Positions 60,306 to 64,000 of a stretch of DNA of 64,000 nt are shown here, piece by piece. The DNA is from Karstenula rhodostoma CBS 690.94 (taxonomy: Eukaryota > Ascomycota > Dothideomycetes > Pleosporales > Didymosphaeriaceae). Positions within the stretch are counted from its first letter, which is position 1. Every line of letters begins with the position of its first letter. The translations under genes and the position numbers were made by a program. The stretch is from NCBI GenBank assembly GCA_010093485.1, contig MU001492.1:1039122-1103121 (forward strand). Direction: 5' to 3'. The notes beneath the pieces are model-generated. The model made no database searches. It was not told the DNA's origin and saw only the letters and a list, made by a program, of their open reading frames with translations.

Positions 60306-60994
60306 ATGTCGAGCACGGCAGCCAAATCTTCTTCCTGGCTCGTACTGGCCGTGGCGAGTGGTGCGTGCGCAGCCTTCAATGGTGTGTTCGCGAAGCTGTA
60401 GGCGACCTCGATCCTCGCCATGAGAGCTTGCTAATGCGGACCAGCACCACGACGGAGCTTACGGCCTCGTGGTCAGGCTCCATAGCACATGCTCTAGGCC
60501 TTAGTAGCTCGAATAAACTTGTAGAGTACGCCATACGCGGGGTAAGCTCCCACCACGGCCTCCCTCTTGCGATCCGAAGCTCACATGTGCGCGTCGCGTA
60601 GCTCTTCTTCGGCCTTAACATTCTCTTCAACGCTGTCATGTGGGGTCTCTTCACGCGCGCTCTGACGCTCGCATCGTCCACCGTTCGCGTCAGTGTCATA
60701 AACACGTCTGCCAACTTCATGATCACCGCGATCCTGGGTCTGGCCATATTCTCCGAATCGCTTCCGGGACTATGGTGGCTGGGCGCGGCGATGTTGGTAG
60801 CTGGAAGCGTGATAATTGGGAGACGAGAAGAGGGCGTGAAGGAAACTGAAGGCGCTGCTGGCTCGGACCCTCTGCTCAACGCTGAAGGGGACGCCTTTCG
60901 GGATGAGGACGCGCATGAAAGAGACGATGTCGAGCTTGATAGTGTCAGAGATGGGGATAAGAGCAGCGATGATGAGGATGGAGTGTTGAAGTAG
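60306..60994 (+). CDS. TMEM42/EamA-like small multi-spanning membrane protein
   Basis: Three exons: 60306-60397, 60445-60541 and 60602-60994, with introns of 47 and 60 bp, giving 193 aa. The spliced protein begins MSSTAAKSSSWLVLAVASGA and continues CAAFNGVFAKLTTTELTASW (first helix). Then come LFFGLNILFNAVMWGLFTRA, SVINTSANFMITAILGLAIF, and SLPGLWWLGAAMLVAGSVII. This is the half-size EamA/drug-metabolite-transporter fold of the TMEM42 type. The C-terminal 60 residues are acidic (DEDAHERDDVELD). Most DMT transporters have ten helices, so this four- to five-helix form would act as a dimer or be non-transporting. The substrate is unknown. Confidence 0.8.
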
Positions 60995-61607
60995 GCAGCA
61001 TGGAGTCGGTGTCATCCTCAAGAGCTATAGCAACTCGAGCACTAGAGCTACATCTGTGCATATCGACCGTATCTGTTCTCTATATCCCGTGCTCGTCGAA
61101 AATCAAGCCGAACAACCATAGCCAGGCGAACGATTGCATTGAGCCGAGGGGCTTCCCGCTGGAGCTGGGCAAGGTCCGCACGCGTTACGGGAAGCTGTAG
61201 AAGCGCGCATTTCTCGCAACCATGGCCTGCCGCCTGTAAACAGTACACTCGACTTTCCATCTCTCCCACTGGAGACACAAACACCGCCACTCGAGCGCCA
61301 ATGATATAACGTTCATTTCCATCTTCACCTAATTTCGCACCTCCTCGAACTCTCGGTATCTCCCCGCGAGGTGCGCAGTCGAACCGTTGCCCCGGTCACC
61401 AATTTGTGGTGACGCCTGTTTCTAAACAACCAGCTTCACCGTGCCTTGAGCAACTTCGTATAAGTTACGCCCACAAACCTGCGACCACTGCTTCGAGTCT
61501 CTCGACTACACCAACATCCTCGACCATTGCTCATCTCGCACTCGCTCGTCTCTTATCGTACCTCTTTACGCTCCTAAGCAACGACCATCACAACCAAGGT
61601 TCGCAGT
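60995..61607. other. Intergenic / 5' region of the next gene
   Basis: About 610 bp. The last 200 bp are rich in short pyrimidine and CA words, as in a fungal 5' leader. No separate gene is seen. Confidence 0.45.
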
Positions 61608-62620
61608 ATGTTCCCGTTCAACACCACCAAAGGTAACCCCTCTTCTTTCGCCCCCTTCATGGGCCGCCCAACTCCTCCAGCCCTTTCCCGTTCAGCCTTG
61701 CCCACTCTTCCCGGCGCGAAGTTCAAGCTCAACCCACGCGCCCCGCCGTTTGTCCCTGGAGCTCTCGCCCACCCGCCGGCCGCCGTCTCGCCCACCAAGT
61801 CGGACATGAGTTCCGCCTCGACCGTCCTCCCCGCCGCGGCTCTCTCCGACTGGCGCCCATTCGCACCCCGTGTGCCCGTCACCGGCCCGTATGGCGCCGG
61901 CATCTTCGCGCACCAACCTTGGTCCGCGCGAATAGAACACTGTGTACATTAGACTCAGTTCCTTTTTCGAAGTGGATCGCCGGTCCCAGGGAGTTTGCCG
62001 ACAAGATCCTTACGATGTCTCCAGACACCTTTATTAGAACCTGCATCACCAACCCGCTCATCACTTCGGCCTACGATGAAATCGCAGAGCATGTCGAACT
62101 CGGCAAACGGTCAGCAAGCCTAGACAAAGTAGTCGAAGAGGGTCTCTCGAAGATAGATAAAGGCCTGTTGCTCACCGCCCTGCCTGAAGCACGTCAGTCC
62201 TGGAGTCCAGCTTTCCATTGGGCCCGCTTTATGAAAAAGGTGGAATGTGTCGTTGCCCGACCCGAACAATCGTTCTTTGACCAGGCCAAGATCAAAGGCG
62301 AGGACACAACCCTCGCCTGCCTATGGATTACGGGTGGCCGTTTCCCGATGGGTGGCGGTCCCTGGAACCACCCGTAAGTATACCCAGGCTGTACTATCAG
62401 ATTGCGCGTTTACACTGTAATCCAGGCAACCGTACAACTGGGCGCAGCCAGTTTACGCAACCACACAAGGCCACCTGGCATACGGTGGTGGCTTCAACCA
62501 TGGTTTCTCTGGTAGGTGAACAACCAGCCTGGATAGACTTGAAATGACTTGGCAGGCGCGGCCCAGGGCAAGAAGGGCAAGGGCAAGGGCAAGGGCAAGG
62601 GCAAGGGAGCTGCATGGTGA
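61608..62620 (+). CDS. Hypothetical protein with C-terminal Lys-Gly repeat, 289 aa
   Basis: Four exons fit: 61608-61888, 61936-62373, 62426-62511 and 62556-62620, with GT-AG introns of 47, 52 and 44 bp. The first intron (GTATGG...GAATAG) removes what otherwise looks like a frameshift and joins VPVTGP to TLCTLDSVPFSKWIAGPREF. The N-terminal 90 residues are P/A/S-rich and disordered. The middle is a helical domain (FADKILTMSPDTFIRTCITN, SAYDEIAEHVELGKRSASLD, PAFHWARFMKKVECVVARPE). Then follows an aromatic, glycine-rich stretch (WITGGRFPMGGGPWNHPQPY, AYGGGFNHGFS). The end is six KG pairs from a GGCAAG microsatellite (62572-62607), then AAW. No family is recognised. Confidence 0.65.
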
Positions 62621-62870
62621 AGGTGCAGCACGGTGGTAGCATTCTGGCGGTCTGAGATTGGGTGGAGGGGGCTAGTAATGGCGGACAAGGGCGATGATTC
62701 TGGTGTTTTTCTGACCTGTTCATGATTGAGATGGCAATGGCCGGGCTTGTATAAGACATTTCGAGTTTCCTGGACAAGTTACTGCATTTGCATTCAACAT
62801 GTCCGGCTGTGAAGTTTGTTGAGTTACCCTACAGTGAGGCCATGTGTCCGTTGATTGTGACGGAGAGATA

Positions 62871-63071
62871 CTACGGGCCTGGTGTTGGGAGTGGCTGCTG
62901 TTGGTCCATCCGAATTCGCGTTGTATGGTAGAGTTCGCGGATCTGTTTCCGGAGTTGAGGCAGTCTATATTTCCGCCGCACGTCTTTGGTGTTGGTGGTG
63001 TTTTGTGCCTGTGCTGAAAGTATTGTAGATGCTGCGACGAGCAATGTTGTGAAGGAAGGAAATATCCGCAT
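62871..63071 (-). CDS. Candidate small secreted protein, 66 aa
   Basis: Single-exon ORF starting at 63071. Residues 1-23 (MRIFPSFTTLLVAASTILSA, then QAQ) form a convincing signal peptide with an AQA-type cleavage site. The mature part is basic and cysteine-free (NTTNTKDVRRKYRLPQLRKQ, ending PLPTPGP). An overlapping longer frame on the same strand lacks such an ordered start. Small secreted proteins of this kind can be effectors, but nothing here proves function. It may also be chance. Confidence 0.35.
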   Translation of the reverse strand: MRIFPSFTTLLVAASTILSAQAQNTTNTKDVRRKYRLPQLRKQIRELYHTTRIRMDQQQPLPTPGP

Positions 63072-63523
63072 GTTCGAGGTTTCGCACCGCCAAGTTTTTG
63101 GAAGGGATTGTAGCACTCCCATTTTTTGGACTGTAAGCCTATTAAGGAACCAAGCATCTTTAGCCTCCTCTTGTGGTGGATTTCTTTCGTCCGAAGTCGA
63201 CTCAGCCTTTTCTGGCTCCCGTCATAGCCGCTGGCCAAAACGAGCCACGCTGTAAAAGACTATTCCCATTGTGCAGTCAGTTTCGTCCGCAAGGCTGTTT
63301 CCTTGCTATAGCCAAGGTTTTCCTGTAGATCTACGAGCCTGCATGCCACTAGCTGGGCAGTAAAGTTTCTGAGTTCACAAGCGCGGCCCCCGACAATTAT
63401 GTGTGAACATGAAAGACGACAAGGTAAGCCAGGGAATGGGTTATACACTAACACATGACGAACGGCAAGAAGAGATACTGTCTTTTGTGTTTGCCACGCA
63501 TGTAATCCTACTTGCACATGGGT
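63072..63523. other. Intergenic, nothing recognised
   Basis: About 450 bp between the small candidate ORF and the end of the gene at the window edge. Confidence 0.4.
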
Positions 63524-64000
63524 TCATTTGCTGCAGGACTCCAGCATATCTTTCCAAGGTGCGTTCTCCTTCCTAGCTCTCTCTTTCTCTCCGGTCCACC
63601 AACTCGCCGTGTCCACATCAATCCCATCCCTATGGAAAACACTCTCCAAATACATTGCGGTCTCCTTCAAATCGCCTCTCAGCCCGTCCAATCTTTTTAG
63701 ATCTATGTCGTATTCCGAGCAGTTGATCCAGGCCGTAGCGGTGGAAAGATACATCTCCTGCAAGCGCGTGGTATCTAAGGCATAATTGCAGTCAGCTATC
63801 TTTCTCAACACAGCATGAGAAGAGGCCAGAGGTACACTCACCCATGCGAGGCCATCCATTAGCGATGCATATTCTAAGACATCTGGTTGCCGCTCGTGAC
63901 AGGTCGGGGTACGTGGGACTGAATTTGTCGCGGAGTATGTCGTGAAGTAATGGAAGGATATCGTTGGCATGTTTTACCCATTCGATCTCCTGTGCAACGA
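63524..64000 (-). CDS. 3' part of an unidentified gene, cut by the window edge
   Basis: Two exons on the minus strand: from beyond 64000 to 63842, and 63774-63524. The 67-bp intron has a GTGAGT donor, CTGAC branch site and CTTAG acceptor. Joining gives a coherent 135-residue C-terminus. It opens VAQEIEWVKHANDILPLLHD, continues RAATRCLRICIANGWPRM and DTTRLQEMYLSTATAWINCS, and ends ENAPWKDMLESCSK. The intact frame that runs through the intron from an ATG at 63970 is a false alternative: its N-terminal part is out of the real frame. The start lies outside the window. No family is recognised. Confidence 0.6.

Noticed and set aside
61889..61935. Apparent frameshift inside the 289-aa gene
   Set aside because: A 47-bp GTATGG...TAG intron restores the frame exactly, so a mutation is not needed.

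Overview
The window is fungal nuclear DNA. Short introns (mostly 44-60 bp, GTANGT donors, CTGAC/CTAAC-like branch sites), compact intergenic spaces, RIP-type mutation and the split into an AT-rich block and a GC-balanced block all point to a filamentous ascomycete. A Dothideomycete with isochore-like genome structure is my best guess (inference).

Region 1 (about 1-20,990) is an AT-rich, gene-free block. CA and TG dinucleotides are almost absent and TA is hugely over-represented. No open frame longer than 60 codons exists on either strand. It contains one structurally complete but coding-dead Ty3/Gypsy chromovirus-type LTR retrotransposon (2653-10786). The element has 246-bp LTRs, a 5-bp target duplication, a polypurine tract and recognisable ruins of reverse transcriptase, RNase H, integrase and a chromodomain. 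It is inserted into older, even more degraded repeats. The border to normal sequence near 21,000 is abrupt.

Region 2 (about 21,000-23,460) is a border zone. It has one small ORF, a C-terminal relic of a peroxisomal acyl-CoA (4CL-like) ligase and several GC-rich microsatellites.

Region 3 (23,465-64,000) is a normal gene-bearing segment, for which I rebuilt splice structures. Recognisable genes are a GPI-anchored GH79 glycosidase, ATP synthase subunit f, complex I NDUFS4, an SGNH esterase, an Alr4036-type FMN-binding protein, DNA polymerase delta subunit 3 (Cdc27/POLD3) with a PIP box, tubulin cofactor D, TFIIA gamma, V-ATPase subunit c'', a gephyrin-like molybdenum cofactor protein and a TMEM42/EamA-like membrane protein. 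Six further models are fungal proteins of unknown function, one of them cut by the right window edge. Four low-confidence fragments or small genes are also listed.

Three close head-to-head gene pairs stand out: ATP17/NDUFS4, POLD3/TBCD and TFIIA-gamma/VMA16. The first couples two mitochondrial respiratory subunits. The second has an ACGCGT (MCB-like) hexamer between the genes. I see no clearly novel defence, secretion or biosynthetic system. The most unusual items are the extreme RIP block, the ligase relic at its edge, and an unresolved multi-exon gene or pseudogene at 45.5-46.3 kb.
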